Positions 26,276 to 36,014 of a stretch of 64,000 nt of DNA are shown piece after piece. The notes beneath the pieces were generated by a model that worked only from the letters and a program-made list of their open reading frames with translations, was not told where the DNA came from and did no database searches. The stretch spans positions 2,799,001 to 2,863,000 of the forward strand of contig NZ_CP024848.1 in NCBI RefSeq assembly GCF_003352005.1, in the 5' to 3' direction. The stretch comes from Oceanobacillus zhaokaii. Lineage in GTDB: Bacteria > Bacillota > Bacilli > Bacillales > Amphibacillaceae. Numbering within the stretch: position 1 is the first letter of the stretch; every line of letters starts with the position of its first letter. The translations under genes and the position numbers were made by a program.

Positions 26276-26876
26276 ATGAGGAAATTTTCTGCGGTTATTA
26301 ACTGTATTGGGCATAATCACTATTGGTGTTGGCGGATATCAACGGCTGCAAACGAATGCTGCACAAGAAAAGAGTTTAGAAGAGGCGAAATGCTAATTGA
26401 ACGCGAAAATAGTTCTAAAATATCGGAGTCTATAATGGAACCCTCTATAGAAACAGCAAGCAGCTTCTCACCAGTCCTCGGTAAACAGTCGGTATCTTAT
26501 ATATACCTAAGTTCAAATTAGATTTGCCAATTGTTGAAGGAACGGACCCAGACCGGCTTGCAAAAGATGTCGGGCATTATGATGGAACAGCCTATCCCGT
26601 ACAAGGCGAGCAAATTGTATTATCAGGACATAATTGATACGGTATTTCGTAATATGGGAGAAATTAACCCTGGGAGACATTTTAACAATAGAACTGCAAT
26701 ACGGAGAATTTTATATGAGTTTATTGATACAAAAGTTGTTGATTCAGAAGACCGCACGATTATTACCCCAAAGGAATGGATGTGTTAACGCCTACAACTC
26801 GCTATCCATTCCATTTACTTGGTCAACACCAGAACGCTATATTATCACTGTCCTTCCAGTTGATTACACACAATAA
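26276..26876 (+). pseudogene. Inactivated class D sortase
   Basis: Reading across frames gives a class D sortase: signal anchor near the start, IPKFKLDLPIVEGTDPDRL, GHYDGTAYPVQGEQIVLSGH with the catalytic His, GEINPGD-like strand, and ERYIITVLPVDYTQ with the catalytic Arg. It is broken by several frameshifts (near 26290, 26390, 26500, 26635, 26680, 26770) and a nonsense codon after LSGHN. The catalytic Cys of the TTCYPF motif is Arg (codon CGC at 26800-26802). Frameshifts are not seen in neighbouring genes, so sequencing error is unlikely. Confidence 0.88.
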
Positions 26877-27018
26877 AATACGACATTTTTATCGTATATT
26901 TCTCATTATTAGATAGACTATTGCTCCTAATTCCGCTATAATTTATCCAGGTTAGCTAATTTTATCCGTATTTCGTCCTATTTTTTCAGACGATTAGTAA
27001 ACATAGAGGAGAATTCAT

Positions 27019-27963
27019 GTGGTTTCTAGAGCAGAAAAAAGACATAATAAGAAAAAACGCAAATGGCCTTACTGGGTCGGGGGAATTATACTTGCCATAC
27101 TTTTAATTGGTGTAGGTTTCGCCGTATACATTTGGAATGAACTTGGAAATACAATTGAGACGATGCACAGCCCACTATCAAGAGATGATGATCCCGAACG
27201 ACAAAAGGAAATTGAAACGATTTTCAAAGATACGGAATCAGTAAACGCACTGCTTCTTGGCGTTGATGAACGCTCGGGCGATAGAGGACGTTCTGATACA
27301 ATGATTCTGCTTTCATTAAATCCAAAAACAAATTCAATGACGATGCTGAGTATTCCAAGAGATACGTATGTAAATATTCCAGGTCGTGGCATGGATAAGA
27401 TTAATCATGCTTATGCATTCGGTGGTACGGAGTTATCCGTTCAAACGGTAGAAGAAGCATTTAATCTCCCTGTCCATGTGTATGCACGAGTTAATATGGA
27501 AGGTTTCCAGCAAGGGATTGACGCCTTAGGTGGAGTTACAGTAAATAATAGTCTCGCATTTTCTCAAGGTGGTTCAACCTTCCCTGAAGGTGAAATTCGA
27601 TTAAACGGTAAAGAAGCGCTGGATTATATCCGTATGCGTAAAGGAGACCCACGAGGTGACTTAGGTAGAAATGAACGTCAAAGAAACGTAATTACTGCCG
27701 CAATGAAAGAAGGAGCAAACTTCAGCAGTATTACTAAAATTGGTGAAATACTTAACATATTAGGTGGAAATGTTCAAACAGACCTGGATATGGAAAAGAT
27801 ACAAACTTTATTCTCTAGCTACCGTAACACTGGCAGTAAGGTTACAACTTTAGAAATTAACGGTAGTGGTCAAACGATGAATGGCGTTTGGTATTATGTT
27901 GTACCAGATTCAGAATTTAACAGAATCCATGATGAAGTAACGGCACATATGGAAGCAAACTAA
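27019..27963 (+). CDS. LytR-CpsA-Psr family cell-wall ligase
   Basis: 314 residues. Short basic cytoplasmic tail, one membrane helix (about 20-40), then an extracellular LCP domain with LLLGVDERSGDRGRSDTMIL, SIPRDTYVNIPGRG and the Arg-rich RKGDPRGDLGRNERQR motif that binds the lipid pyrophosphate. LCP enzymes attach wall teichoic acid or other glycopolymers to peptidoglycan. GTG start chosen because AGAGGAG is 7 bases upstream. Position near yvyE matches B. subtilis tagV (yvhJ), separated here by the sin and pseudogene region. Confidence 0.93.
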   Translation: MVSRAEKRHNKKKRKWPYWVGGIILAILLIGVGFAVYIWNELGNTIETMHSPLSRDDDPERQKEIETIFKDTESVNALLLGVDERSGDRGRSDTMILLSLNPKTNSMTMLSIPRDTYVNIPGRGMDKINHAYAFGGTELSVQTVEEAFNLPVHVYARVNMEGFQQGIDALGGVTVNNSLAFSQGGSTFPEGEIRLNGKEALDYIRMRKGDPRGDLGRNERQRNVITAAMKEGANFSSITKIGEILNILGGNVQTDLDMEKIQTLFSSYRNTGSKVTTLEINGSGQTMNGVWYYVVPDSEFNRIHDEVTAHMEAN

Positions 27964-27980
27964 ATCATAGCCAAATTAGA

Positions 27981-28018
27981 CAGTCACACTATTTAACATT
28001 ATGGTGTGACTGTTTTTG
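27981..28018 (+). terminator. Terminator of the LCP gene
   Basis: Perfect 9-bp stem CAGTCACAC/GTGTGACTG followed by TTTTTG. Confidence 0.9.
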
Positions 28019-28135
28019 TACAAAGCCTAGTGATATGGGAAAACTCTTCAATACTAAGCTGGTCTAGCATATCCAAATCATTTTATTATTATAAGAAAAT
28101 GATATAATAAACTGGACAAGATTGGGGGTAATTAG

Positions 28136-30145
28136 ATGAAAAAAATGCTCGTTTTATTTATTTTCATGTCATTCGTTTTAGTTGCATGTTCGGAAGACCA
28201 AGTAACACCTAATGAACGATTCGAAGCATATGTAACAAATTGGAATGAGCTTGAAATAGAAAAATTATATGACTTCTTCTCAGCTGATACAAAGGAGGCT
28301 TTTCCTGCTGAACAATCGGTGGAGCGTCAACAAAAGATTTACGATGATCTTCAAGTTTCAGAAATAGAAGTGTCCTATGAAGCACTGGGGAAAGAAAGTC
28401 TCAAGACAGCCATGGAGGAAGGGAAAGCTACTTTACCATTTACAGTTAAAATGGAAACCTTTGCGGGACCAATATCATTTGATTATGAGGCTGTCCTTGT
28501 TCGAGAGGGTGAAGAAGAAAAACAAAATTGGTTTGTTCAATGGGATTCAGGGTATATTTTTCCCGAGCTAAAAGATGGTGGAGAGATTAATTTTCACACG
28601 ACGACACCTGTTCGCGGGGAAATCCTTGATCGAAATCAAATGCCACTAGCTTTAAATGATGTCGTTTACGAAGTTGGGATAGTCCCTGAAAAACTCGGGG
28701 ATAACCCAGAGGCAAATAAGGAAAAAATCGCGACTGCATTAAACATCTCTGTCGATTCGATTGACACCGCTTTAAGTGCAGGATGGGTTCAACCAAATTT
28801 ATTTGTGCCAATTAAAAAAATCTATGATAAAGAAATGTTAAGCAAATTATGGCAAATAGATGGAATTAGCAGCCAAGAGGTTTCTGGTCGTGTCTACCCC
28901 GCTGGGGAAGCTGCCGCACATTTAGTTGGTTATATTGGACAAATCACCGCAGAGGAACTGGAGAAACAAGAACCTGGCGTATACGGTGCAAATGATGTAA
29001 TCGGCAAACGAGGATTAGAGCAATTATATGAAAAGCGCCTTAAAGGAGAACCAGGAATTCAAGTCACGATTTCTAAAGAAAATGAAGATGAAGTTATTCT
29101 AGTAGAGAAGGCTGTTAAGAATGGAGAGAATATTTCCGTCACTATCGATATTAACATTCAGGAAAAAATTTATGCAAACTATGATGGGGATTCTGGTACC
29201 TCTGCAGCGATTAATCCGAAAACGGGAGAAACATTAGCATTAGTAAGCAGTCCTTCTTTCGATCCGAATGAGATTCTATATGGCACAACTAGCAATATAT
29301 GGGAAACATTACAAAATGACCCGATGAATCCTTTATTAAATCGTTTCTCTGCAACTTATGCGCCAGGGTCTGTTATTAAACCAGTAACTGCTAGCATCGG
29401 CTTGCAAAATGGCACGATTGTACCAGATGAAGGAATTGAAATTGATGGTTTAACATGGAGCAATGGTTCAGGATGGGGAGATTACGAGGTGCGAAGAGTT
29501 TCCCCTTCCAATGGACCAGTTGATTTACGTGACTCGCTTGTTCGTTCTGATAATATCTATTACGCGATGAAGGCAGTGGAAATGGGAACCAATGCATTTA
29601 TCACTGGAATGGAGCAATTCGGATTCGGTGAAGCATTACCTTATGAATATCCAATTACCGCTTCATCCATATCCTCAACTGGAACGATGGAGGATGAGGT
29701 TCAGCTAGCGAATTCTAGCTATGGACAAGGGCAATTAGAAGTGAGTTCACTTCATATCGCTACTGCCTATACAACGTTTTTGAATGGCGGAAATATGATA
29801 AAACCAACCTTGCTTTCTACTGAAGAAACTGGGCAAGTATGGCAGGAAGGATTAATTACAGCTGATCAAGCGACAGTTATTCAAGAAGCATTACGAGCAG
29901 TAGTTACTGAATCTAATGGGACAGCACATAAAGCAAATGATGCGGACTTTGCGATTGCTGGGAAAACTGGAACAGCTGAGCTCAAGCTAACAAGTGAACA
30001 AGGCGGTGCGGAGAACAGCTGGTTCGTTGCCTATCCGTCTGATTCGCAAGAGATATTAATCGCGATGATGATTGAAGAAACGCAGGAAAAAGGCAGCAGT
30101 TATATCGTTGAAAAAATGGCTGATCTTTTAATGGAAATAAAGTGA
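28136..30145 (+). CDS. pbpC: Class B penicillin-binding protein 3-like transpeptidase, lipoprotein
   Basis: 669 residues, matching PBP3/PbpC-type proteins in length. Lipobox LVAC with Cys18; an NTF2-like MecA N-terminal domain (about 25-145), PBP dimerisation domain (TTPVRGEILDRNQ onward) and transpeptidase domain. Active-site motifs are SVIK (in APGSVIKP), SDN and KTG (GKTGTAELK). Cross-links peptidoglycan outside the membrane; PbpC/PBP2a-type enzymes can have low beta-lactam affinity, which cannot be judged here. GGGGG precedes the ATG. Confidence 0.92.
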   Translation: MKKMLVLFIFMSFVLVACSEDQVTPNERFEAYVTNWNELEIEKLYDFFSADTKEAFPAEQSVERQQKIYDDLQVSEIEVSYEALGKESLKTAMEEGKATLPFTVKMETFAGPISFDYEAVLVREGEEEKQNWFVQWDSGYIFPELKDGGEINFHTTTPVRGEILDRNQMPLALNDVVYEVGIVPEKLGDNPEANKEKIATALNISVDSIDTALSAGWVQPNLFVPIKKIYDKEMLSKLWQIDGISSQEVSGRVYPAGEAAAHLVGYIGQITAEELEKQEPGVYGANDVIGKRGLEQLYEKRLKGEPGIQVTISKENEDEVILVEKAVKNGENISVTIDINIQEKIYANYDGDSGTSAAINPKTGETLALVSSPSFDPNEILYGTTSNIWETLQNDPMNPLLNRFSATYAPGSVIKPVTASIGLQNGTIVPDEGIEIDGLTWSNGSGWGDYEVRRVSPSNGPVDLRDSLVRSDNIYYAMKAVEMGTNAFITGMEQFGFGEALPYEYPITASSISSTGTMEDEVQLANSSYGQGQLEVSSLHIATAYTTFLNGGNMIKPTLLSTEETGQVWQEGLITADQATVIQEALRAVVTESNGTAHKANDADFAIAGKTGTAELKLTSEQGGAENSWFVAYPSDSQEILIAMMIEETQEKGSSYIVEKMADLLMEIK

Positions 30146-30454
30146 GTGAACACAATGCACAAAAGCGAAACTGACCATTTGTGCGATGTACAGAATGCGC
30201 CCGATTTTTGGGATAGTTCGACAAGTCGAATATTCCTTCGTTAGAGAAAAAGGAAACACCAAGCAAATAGGCTAGTGCAAAAATGTTTAGACTAAGAAAA
30301 ATCCGAACTATGATTCAAAATTCTTCAGTAAGAATTTGAATTAGTTCGGATTTTTCTTTGATTCACTCATAAAGTTGAGCGTTATTTTAGTTATGTGCCA
30401 GCCTCTTTTACCCAAAGAGATTACGCTTCTTCTATTGCTAATGCGTTTGCTAAC
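30146..30454. other. Intergenic between convergent pbpC and ECF genes
   Basis: Holds the bidirectional terminator at 30296-30355 and no gene. An unexplained TTCGACA-GTCGAA palindrome lies at 30218-30230. Confidence 0.6.
30296..30355. terminator. Bidirectional terminator between pbpC and ecfA
   Basis: 14-bp stem AAAAATCCGAACTA with complement, enclosing a second hairpin (CAAAATTCTT/AAGAATTTG). T runs occur on both strands. Confidence 0.85.
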
Positions 30455-31273
30455 TTACTGAAGTGTAGCATGTTGTATTTTTAACCAATCGATTAATTCC
30501 CTTTCATTTAAAAATACCTGTTCTGCTCCAAGTTCTCTGCCAATTCGTGTCACATGTGGCTGTTCTAAATAAGCTTCTTTTAATAATTCCACTTCAGCAA
30601 ATACTTCTCTCGACTCACCATCCAATAGAATCTGCCCTTCTTTCATTACAATAATCCGTTCGAATACCTCAGCAGCAAAGTCCATGTCATGGATAATCGA
30701 TAGAACTAACTTTCCTTCTTGGCGTAATCGATTGATTATCGCTTTTATTCTCTCTTTCCCTTGATAATCTTGACCCATTGTCGGTTCATCAAAAATAACA
30801 ATTGGCATATCCATCGCAAGGATTGATGCAATACTAATCATCTTTCGCTCGTATAAACTTAAATCATAGGGATTCACTTGTTCCAATCCTTTTAAACCTA
30901 CCGCTTCTAGTGCTAAATCTGCCTGAATACTTGCCTCTTTCTCAGTAAAGCCAATCATTAATGGACCATATTTAACTTCATCAATTACATTGCTTTTAAA
31001 TATCTGATCGTTTGGATTTTGAAATACTAGACCAATTTGATTTGCTAGTTTCGCTGCTGTTATCTCCTTCGTATTGGTAGCATTTATTAAAACATCACCT
31101 TTTACCGGTTTTAATAATCCTTTAAATAACTTTACTAAAGTTGTCTTTCCAGCTCCATTTTGGCCAATTATCGCTGTGGATTTCTCCTTAAAATGGAGAT
31201 TAATCCCCTTTAATATTTCCTGGTCTGGATGATAACCAAAATGGAGTCCACGCACATTAATTTCTGCCATCAT
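30455..31273 (-). CDS. ecfA2: ECF transporter ATPase, second copy
   Basis: 272 residues. Walker A IGQNGAGKTTL, Walker B MPIVIFDEPTMGQD, and the switch His in IIHDMDF. The signature loop is degenerate (DLSLYERKM instead of LSGGQ), as commonly seen in one ATPase of an ECF pair. With its partner it energises vitamin or metal uptake. Its start overlaps the stop of the upstream ATPase gene (TAATG). The numbering of A1 and A2 is arbitrary. Confidence 0.88.
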   Translation of the reverse strand: MMAEINVRGLHFGYHPDQEILKGINLHFKEKSTAIIGQNGAGKTTLVKLFKGLLKPVKGDVLINATNTKEITAAKLANQIGLVFQNPNDQIFKSNVIDEVKYGPLMIGFTEKEASIQADLALEAVGLKGLEQVNPYDLSLYERKMISIASILAMDMPIVIFDEPTMGQDYQGKERIKAIINRLRQEGKLVLSIIHDMDFAAEVFERIIVMKEGQILLDGESREVFAEVELLKEAYLEQPHVTRIGRELGAEQVFLNERELIDWLKIQHATLQ

Positions 31274-32112
31274 TAATCACCTACATTCCAGAGTTGCTTT
31301 AGGTCATTCAATGTTATTGGATAAAACTCTGCCTTATTTTTCAACTTTAAGGCTTTAGCAATTCTGGCATAAACCGGTGGAGCAATACCATACTCTAGAA
31401 TATCATCCCGGGAAAATACTTCCTCAGGGGAACCATAAGCTATCTGTTTCCCTTTATGTAACAATAAAATCTTTGAGGCATATTCTGCGAGTTTCTCCAA
31501 TTTATGTTCCGCCATTATGATAGTAATTCCGGATTCTGCGAGTTTTGCTATAACCTGAAAAACTTCGTCAGACCCCTGTGGATCTAGCTGTGATGTTGGT
31601 TCATCGAAGACGATTACATCTGGTTTCATTGCGAGTACACTAGCGATTGCGACTCGTTGCATTTGTCCACCAGACAAATCATAGGGATTTTTATTTTGCA
31701 AATGCTCAATATCCATCAATCGTAAACTTTTATCTATTCGAATACGCATTTCTTCACGTTCTACTCCAGAATTCTCTAATCCAAAGGCGATTTCTTCATA
31801 TACTGTCGTTTTCGAACCTGTCATTTGTGAGAATGGCTGATCAAATACGAGTCCCGTTTTTCTAGTCACATCACTAATTTCACTCTGTTTAACATCTAAA
31901 TTATCAATTAAGACAGTACCGCCATATGCCCCCTTAAAGAAATGAGGAACAAGCCCTGTTAATGCATAACAAAGGGTTGATTTTCCAGCAGTATTCTCAC
32001 CGACAATTCCAATAAACGCTCCTTTTTCCACTTCAAAGCTTAGATTATCCAGTACCAATCTATCCATATCTGGATAACGATATTTCAGACCTTCTACACG
32101 AATTTTGCTCAT
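31273..32112 (-). CDS. ecfA1: ECF transporter ATPase, first copy
   Basis: 279 residues from ATG 32112, 8 bases after GGAGG; longer in-frame starts lie inside ecfT. Walker A GENTAGKSTL, intact signature LSGGQMQR, Walker B PDVIVFDEPTSQLD. Overlaps ecfT by 4 bases and ecfA2 by 3, so the ecfT-A-A module is translationally coupled. Confidence 0.92.
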   Translation of the reverse strand: MSKIRVEGLKYRYPDMDRLVLDNLSFEVEKGAFIGIVGENTAGKSTLCYALTGLVPHFFKGAYGGTVLIDNLDVKQSEISDVTRKTGLVFDQPFSQMTGSKTTVYEEIAFGLENSGVEREEMRIRIDKSLRLMDIEHLQNKNPYDLSGGQMQRVAIASVLAMKPDVIVFDEPTSQLDPQGSDEVFQVIAKLAESGITIIMAEHKLEKLAEYASKILLLHKGKQIAYGSPEEVFSRDDILEYGIAPPVYARIAKALKLKNKAEFYPITLNDLKQLWNVGD

Positions 32113-32876
32113 CCAACAATCCTCCAAACAATTACGGCAATCAATAAAGCTAAAAGTCCACATCTGATAAATTTTGGATAGAAATACGATTTTTCTTCAT
32201 TTATAAAAGTCTTCTTCCCTTTTGAACTAAACCCTCTTACTTCAAGGGCAATCGCTCTTTCCTTCGTCATGTTTAACGAACTTAGCACAACAGGACCAAT
32301 TAATGGAAAGAATGCTTTTATTCTTATCATTAGGCTTCCTTCCGTTTCCATCCCGCGTGAACGCTGTGCATCAGTGATCTTTCCTAAGGTTGCACGCATT
32401 TGTGGAATAAGCTGAAATACAGAAAGAAATACGTAGCTGATCTTAGGCGACATTCCTTGCTTCATTAAGGATTCCATTAAATCGTCAGGTTTAGTTGTCA
32501 AAATAAGCACACCAAATGCAGCAAGCATATTAAACACACGTAATGTAATTAAGAATGCTAAAGTAAGTCCCTCTTGATAAAAAATAATCGATCCAATCGT
32601 TAGCAACGGCGTTTCATTCGTTGGATGGGTTAACCCTTGGACGACAATGATTGATAACAAAAGCGTAAAACTAATTGCTAATAATGGGACGATTTTTCTT
32701 AACACCCGGCCAACCATTAACAATAAGATGCTTATTAATAAAACGAAGCATGTAATCGGAATAGACGAAAATAAATATGTAATAAAAATAGACACAAAAG
32801 CAAATAACAACTTCGATATTGGATCAATTTGATCGATGTATGATTTCTTATGCGCATATAAATGAATCGGTTCCAA
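32109..32876 (-). CDS. ecfT: ECF transporter transmembrane component EcfT
   Basis: 255 residues with about five membrane helices and the coupling-helix motifs AQRSRGME and ALEVRGF (the two Ala-Arg-Gly motifs that contact the ATPases). Bridges ATPases and the substrate-binding S protein. Second in the ecfS-T-A-A cluster. Confidence 0.92.
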   Translation of the reverse strand: MEPIHLYAHKKSYIDQIDPISKLLFAFVSIFITYLFSSIPITCFVLLISILLLMVGRVLRKIVPLLAISFTLLLSIIVVQGLTHPTNETPLLTIGSIIFYQEGLTLAFLITLRVFNMLAAFGVLILTTKPDDLMESLMKQGMSPKISYVFLSVFQLIPQMRATLGKITDAQRSRGMETEGSLMIRIKAFFPLIGPVVLSSLNMTKERAIALEVRGFSSKGKKTFINEEKSYFYPKFIRCGLLALLIAVIVWRIVG

Positions 32877-32954
32877 AAAGATTACCTCCTTTCAAACGAA
32901 TTCGCTGACAAATTCCGTGAGAAGCAGGAGTTTCCCACGGAATTTCGGCTGAAT

Positions 32955-33557
32955 TTATAATTTCTCTATTTCATTATTATTATTAAATAAACGAATTAAG
33001 TTTTTTGGCAGGCTTCTGTAAATCAAATAACCAATAAGTACGGTAATTACTTTATCCGGAACATCGACAACAACACTGTCACCAAATGAGGCAACCCATT
33101 GTGGCATTCCAATACTTTCTAAATAAAGGTAAAAGGCATCTCCCCAAACATTGCCAGTTGTCCCTTCCCAGAACATTATATTTAATGGTGTTGACACAAT
33201 AGCAGCGAGTAATCCGACAACCAAACCAATTATAATTGCTTTACTGATGGAAGCAATCCACCCTTTATGAGCCATAATCCCTACCCCTAAGCCGATAACA
33301 ACACTTGTAATTGCATAGACAAACGAAATTGGGCTTAGCGTAAATCCATAGATGATATTATTTATGAGTCCAGTAAATGCACCAATCAATGGTCCAGCAA
33401 GCATACTAGAAATCACTGTACCAATTGAATCAAGCCATAATGGCAGCTTTAATATCTCGATAACAACCTTTCCGAGATAATTAATCGCAACTGCAATTGG
33501 AATTAACGCAATAACAATAGTAGAAATATTTAACGAGCCCATTCCTTTATTTTTCAT
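32955..33557 (-). CDS. ECF transporter S component, substrate unknown
   Basis: 200 residues, six predicted membrane helices (LDSIGTVISSMLAGPLIGAF, NNIIYGFTLSPISFVYA) in the style of S components. First gene of the cluster, 78 bases before ecfT. I saw no riboswitch or metabolic gene alongside to reveal the substrate; a dedicated S protein encoded with T and A suggests a group I ECF system. Confidence 0.85.
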   Translation of the reverse strand: MKNKGMGSLNISTIVIALIPIAVAINYLGKVVIEILKLPLWLDSIGTVISSMLAGPLIGAFTGLINNIIYGFTLSPISFVYAITSVVIGLGVGIMAHKGWIASISKAIIIGLVVGLLAAIVSTPLNIMFWEGTTGNVWGDAFYLYLESIGMPQWVASFGDSVVVDVPDKVITVLIGYLIYRSLPKNLIRLFNNNNEIEKL

Positions 33558-33728
33558 GTTCCTAACCTCCCCCTTTTAAAAAAACAACTAAATACTTGTG
33601 AACCAATTCACATTAAAAACTAATATGCTAACACTTCTACCCTTATAATCCCCCTTTGCAATATTCATTATATATATAATATCTAAATTTTTATAACTTT
33701 ACTAGAAAAATACTTTATAATTAAAAAT

Positions 33729-33765
33729 GGAGAAAGCATCCAACGATCTGCTCCCTCCATTTACG
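33729..33765 (-). terminator. Terminator of IDEAL-domain gene
   Basis: Stem AAATGGAG/CTCCATTTTT with a loop of about 18 bases and a T run on the minus strand, about 80 bases beyond the stop. Confidence 0.65.
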
Positions 33766-33846
33766 ATTTATAATCTGGATAAAGACACTTTTTTTCTGCA
33801 TGAAACACAAAAGCCTTTCTGTTCAATTAAGAATATAGAACAATTT

Positions 33847-34293
33847 TTATAATAATTTTACCAATTCATTAAATATCACTTCATCCCGCTCATCCAATGC
33901 ACGGTCAATCATTCGCCTTACGTTTAATTTTTCAAGTTCAGCAATAATTAAAGCGGTTTCATTTTCCTGTTTAACCTTATCGATGTTAACTTCTTGTTTG
34001 AAATAATAAGATTCGGCAATGGAATCAAGCTGTTTTTGGAAATCAGGGAGTGTCATTAACTTGGCCATGGTGACATAGACAACATCTTTCTCATTTTGGA
34101 AAGCAAACCTTGCATCAATGTTTTCTACCTTCTTCGTTTTACGATTGATCTTAATTTCATTCGCTTCGACGGGTATAAATTGATAAACCTTTTCTTCCAT
34201 GACAATTGAAAAATACTGATACGCAAGCATAATGCGAACATAATTTTCATCTGCTTTAATGTAATATGGTTTAAGCATTTTTACGGTTACCAT
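33847..34293 (-). CDS. IDEAL domain-containing protein
   Basis: 148 residues from ATG 34293, with GGGTGG a few bases upstream; a GTG at 34305 is also in frame. The last 20 residues (IDRALDERDEVIFNELVKLL) match the IDEAL motif found at the C-terminus of many Bacillaceae regulatory or adaptor proteins. The first 110 residues look like a small mixed alpha/beta domain that I do not recognise. Single gene. Confidence 0.75.
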   Translation of the reverse strand: MVTVKMLKPYYIKADENYVRIMLAYQYFSIVMEEKVYQFIPVEANEIKINRKTKKVENIDARFAFQNEKDVVYVTMAKLMTLPDFQKQLDSIAESYYFKQEVNIDKVKQENETALIIAELEKLNVRRMIDRALDERDEVIFNELVKLL

Positions 34294-34435
34294 CCAATCC
34301 ACCACCCTTTTTATGAAAATTATCTATTTTAATTTTCAGTTAATTCATTTTACATGATATTAATAAAAATTACAAGAGGGAAATTTTATTAATATAAAAA
34401 GACAGATCCAATAATTAGGATCTACCCTTTGATTA

Positions 34436-35473
34436 CTATAGTATCTCTTCGTTAATAATTACCATTATTTGGTTAATATCTCTATTTGTAAAAGAATATT
34501 GATGTTCAATTTTCTCTAAATATTCTCCCGCTTCTGTTAGATTATTAATGCCTTTTCTCATAAAAGATTTATAATGTTCGTTTATCTCGTTAATTTGTGT
34601 CGCATATTTTTCATCTGTTCCTGGTGTCACTGTTTCTTCATATAAGTCGAGGATGATTTCACCCTTCCTATTTGGGAAAAATTCATGTGGATCCGTACTA
34701 TCAAATATACAGAAATTCAAGTCACGAACTAGCACCATATCTAAACTGTTTGGATCAAAACTACAATGATATAACTCAACATCAAATCCTTTTTCCAGGC
34801 AGGCGTTCGCGATTTTTTTCATAAAGGTCGATTTTCCTGTTCCCGCTCTCCCTTTGATATAGTAAACATTCTTTATATCACTCGTTAAATGTGGAACCTC
34901 ATTGACAACCCCATCTGCAGTATTCGTGCCAAACATACGACGATAGACATTTGCTTGCCGATTGTTGGTTGAGCTATTTTGTAAAATGTTTTCGATGAGC
35001 TCTTGCGCTAATTGGTCTGCACGTTTGAAATTCATTTCTTTAATGTAAATTGCTTCTAGGTCATCATGGATTTTTAGACCTGTTTTGAAATTGTCATGCG
35101 CAGCTTGCGTGAATGTATGGAATTTTTCTTTTGCTTGATCTATGGATGTATTATTTGGAATGGATACATTTATATCTATTTCAACTGTATTTTTTAATTC
35201 TGGAATTGCAATATCATCAATAATAAATGCAATCGATTTTTCTCTAATAATTACTCCATCTAGGTATCTTGCTCCTAAAGGACTTTTTAATATTTCTAAT
35301 TTTGAATTGGCTTCATGGGTACTAATTAGTTTTTTTAATACTGCCGTTTTTAAAGAATTTGACTGATGTTTTAAAATAAAAATTTGTCTAAGATGTTCAA
35401 GGTTTGATGGCAAATAATTTTTTAAACCTTCTGCAGTATTTCCTGTGACGTAATAATATTGTTTTTCAGGCAT
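34436..35473 (-). CDS. P-loop nucleotide-binding protein with degenerate first P-loop
   Basis: 345 residues, built from two related halves. The second half has a good Walker A (IKGRAGTGKSTFMKKIA, about 208-224). The first half begins similarly (YYVTGNTAEGLKNYLPSNLE, RQIFILK) but the position where related proteins have GGPGTGKS reads HQSNSLKT, so it should not bind nucleotide. This resembles the PRK06851 family, function unknown. AAAGGA upstream of ATG. Single gene. Confidence 0.75.
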   Translation of the reverse strand: MPEKQYYYVTGNTAEGLKNYLPSNLEHLRQIFILKHQSNSLKTAVLKKLISTHEANSKLEILKSPLGARYLDGVIIREKSIAFIIDDIAIPELKNTVEIDINVSIPNNTSIDQAKEKFHTFTQAAHDNFKTGLKIHDDLEAIYIKEMNFKRADQLAQELIENILQNSSTNNRQANVYRRMFGTNTADGVVNEVPHLTSDIKNVYYIKGRAGTGKSTFMKKIANACLEKGFDVELYHCSFDPNSLDMVLVRDLNFCIFDSTDPHEFFPNRKGEIILDLYEETVTPGTDEKYATQINEINEHYKSFMRKGINNLTEAGEYLEKIEHQYSFTNRDINQIMVIINEEIL

Positions 35474-35619
35474 TAAGACACATCCTTTTATTGGGCTATT
35501 TATATATTATGTATTTGCCCGATATATAGTGATTAATAAGTGAAAAGGTTTTTTTCGTTCGCCGTTTGATAAATGATAAAATGAAGTTGATTTAAACTGT
35601 AAAGAAGTGACATTTGTGT

Positions 35620-35850
35620 CTTCGAATGTTAGTGGGTTTGTCATTCTTTTATTTTCTAGATTCTCCTCTATCTTCAGCGGAAGAAATACACGAAGACTCC
35701 TGCGGGAAGAAGAGCCTAGGTGAGACTTCGAAGTGCGACAGCACAAGAAGGCTCACCAGCTCCCCTAAGGTGCGCTCCGTGTAGCGATGGCCAAGGAAGC
35801 AAATACCATCCTAAGTTAGTTCGCAGTTTATTTTGAAAGCAAACTAATAT
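35620..35850 (-). repeat. Modular palindromic repeat, copy B
   Basis: Reverse orientation, core 35656-35806. Read on the minus strand it runs GCTTCCTTGGCCATCGCT, CTGGTGAGCCTTCTT, GTGCTGTCGCACTTCGAAGT, TCACCTAGGC, CCCGCAGGAGTCTTCGTGT, TTCCGCTGAAGAT. It shares both flanks with copy D, including CTAGAAA and CCACTAAC on the right. Confidence 0.88.
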
Positions 35851-35931
35851 CCATGCTCTACTTGACAATTTAGTTCTGCAATATTAAGTTAAATCATTAA
35901 AATAATCATCCTACCTGTACTTTATTTTGCC

Positions 35932-35959
35932 AAAAAAATATGGCGCCTAGAGGCACCAT
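35932..35959 (-). terminator. ydjO terminator
   Basis: Stem ATGGTGCCT/AGGCGCCAT (one mismatch), minus strand followed by seven T. Confidence 0.8.
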
Positions 35960-36014
35960 CGGAAAGAATAATATAAAAATATATAGCTTTAATCTGTACT
36001 TGGAGATCCTAAAT

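Noticed and set aside
30218-30230. Palindrome TTCGACAAGTCGAA-like between convergent pbpC and ecfA2
   Set aside because: It lies after both genes, where no promoter is expected, so a Spo0A role is unlikely.
33558-33846. Search for a riboswitch before the ECF S component
   Set aside because: Apart from the terminator of the upstream gene I found no conserved core of a folate, thiamine, cobalamin or preQ1 type switch.
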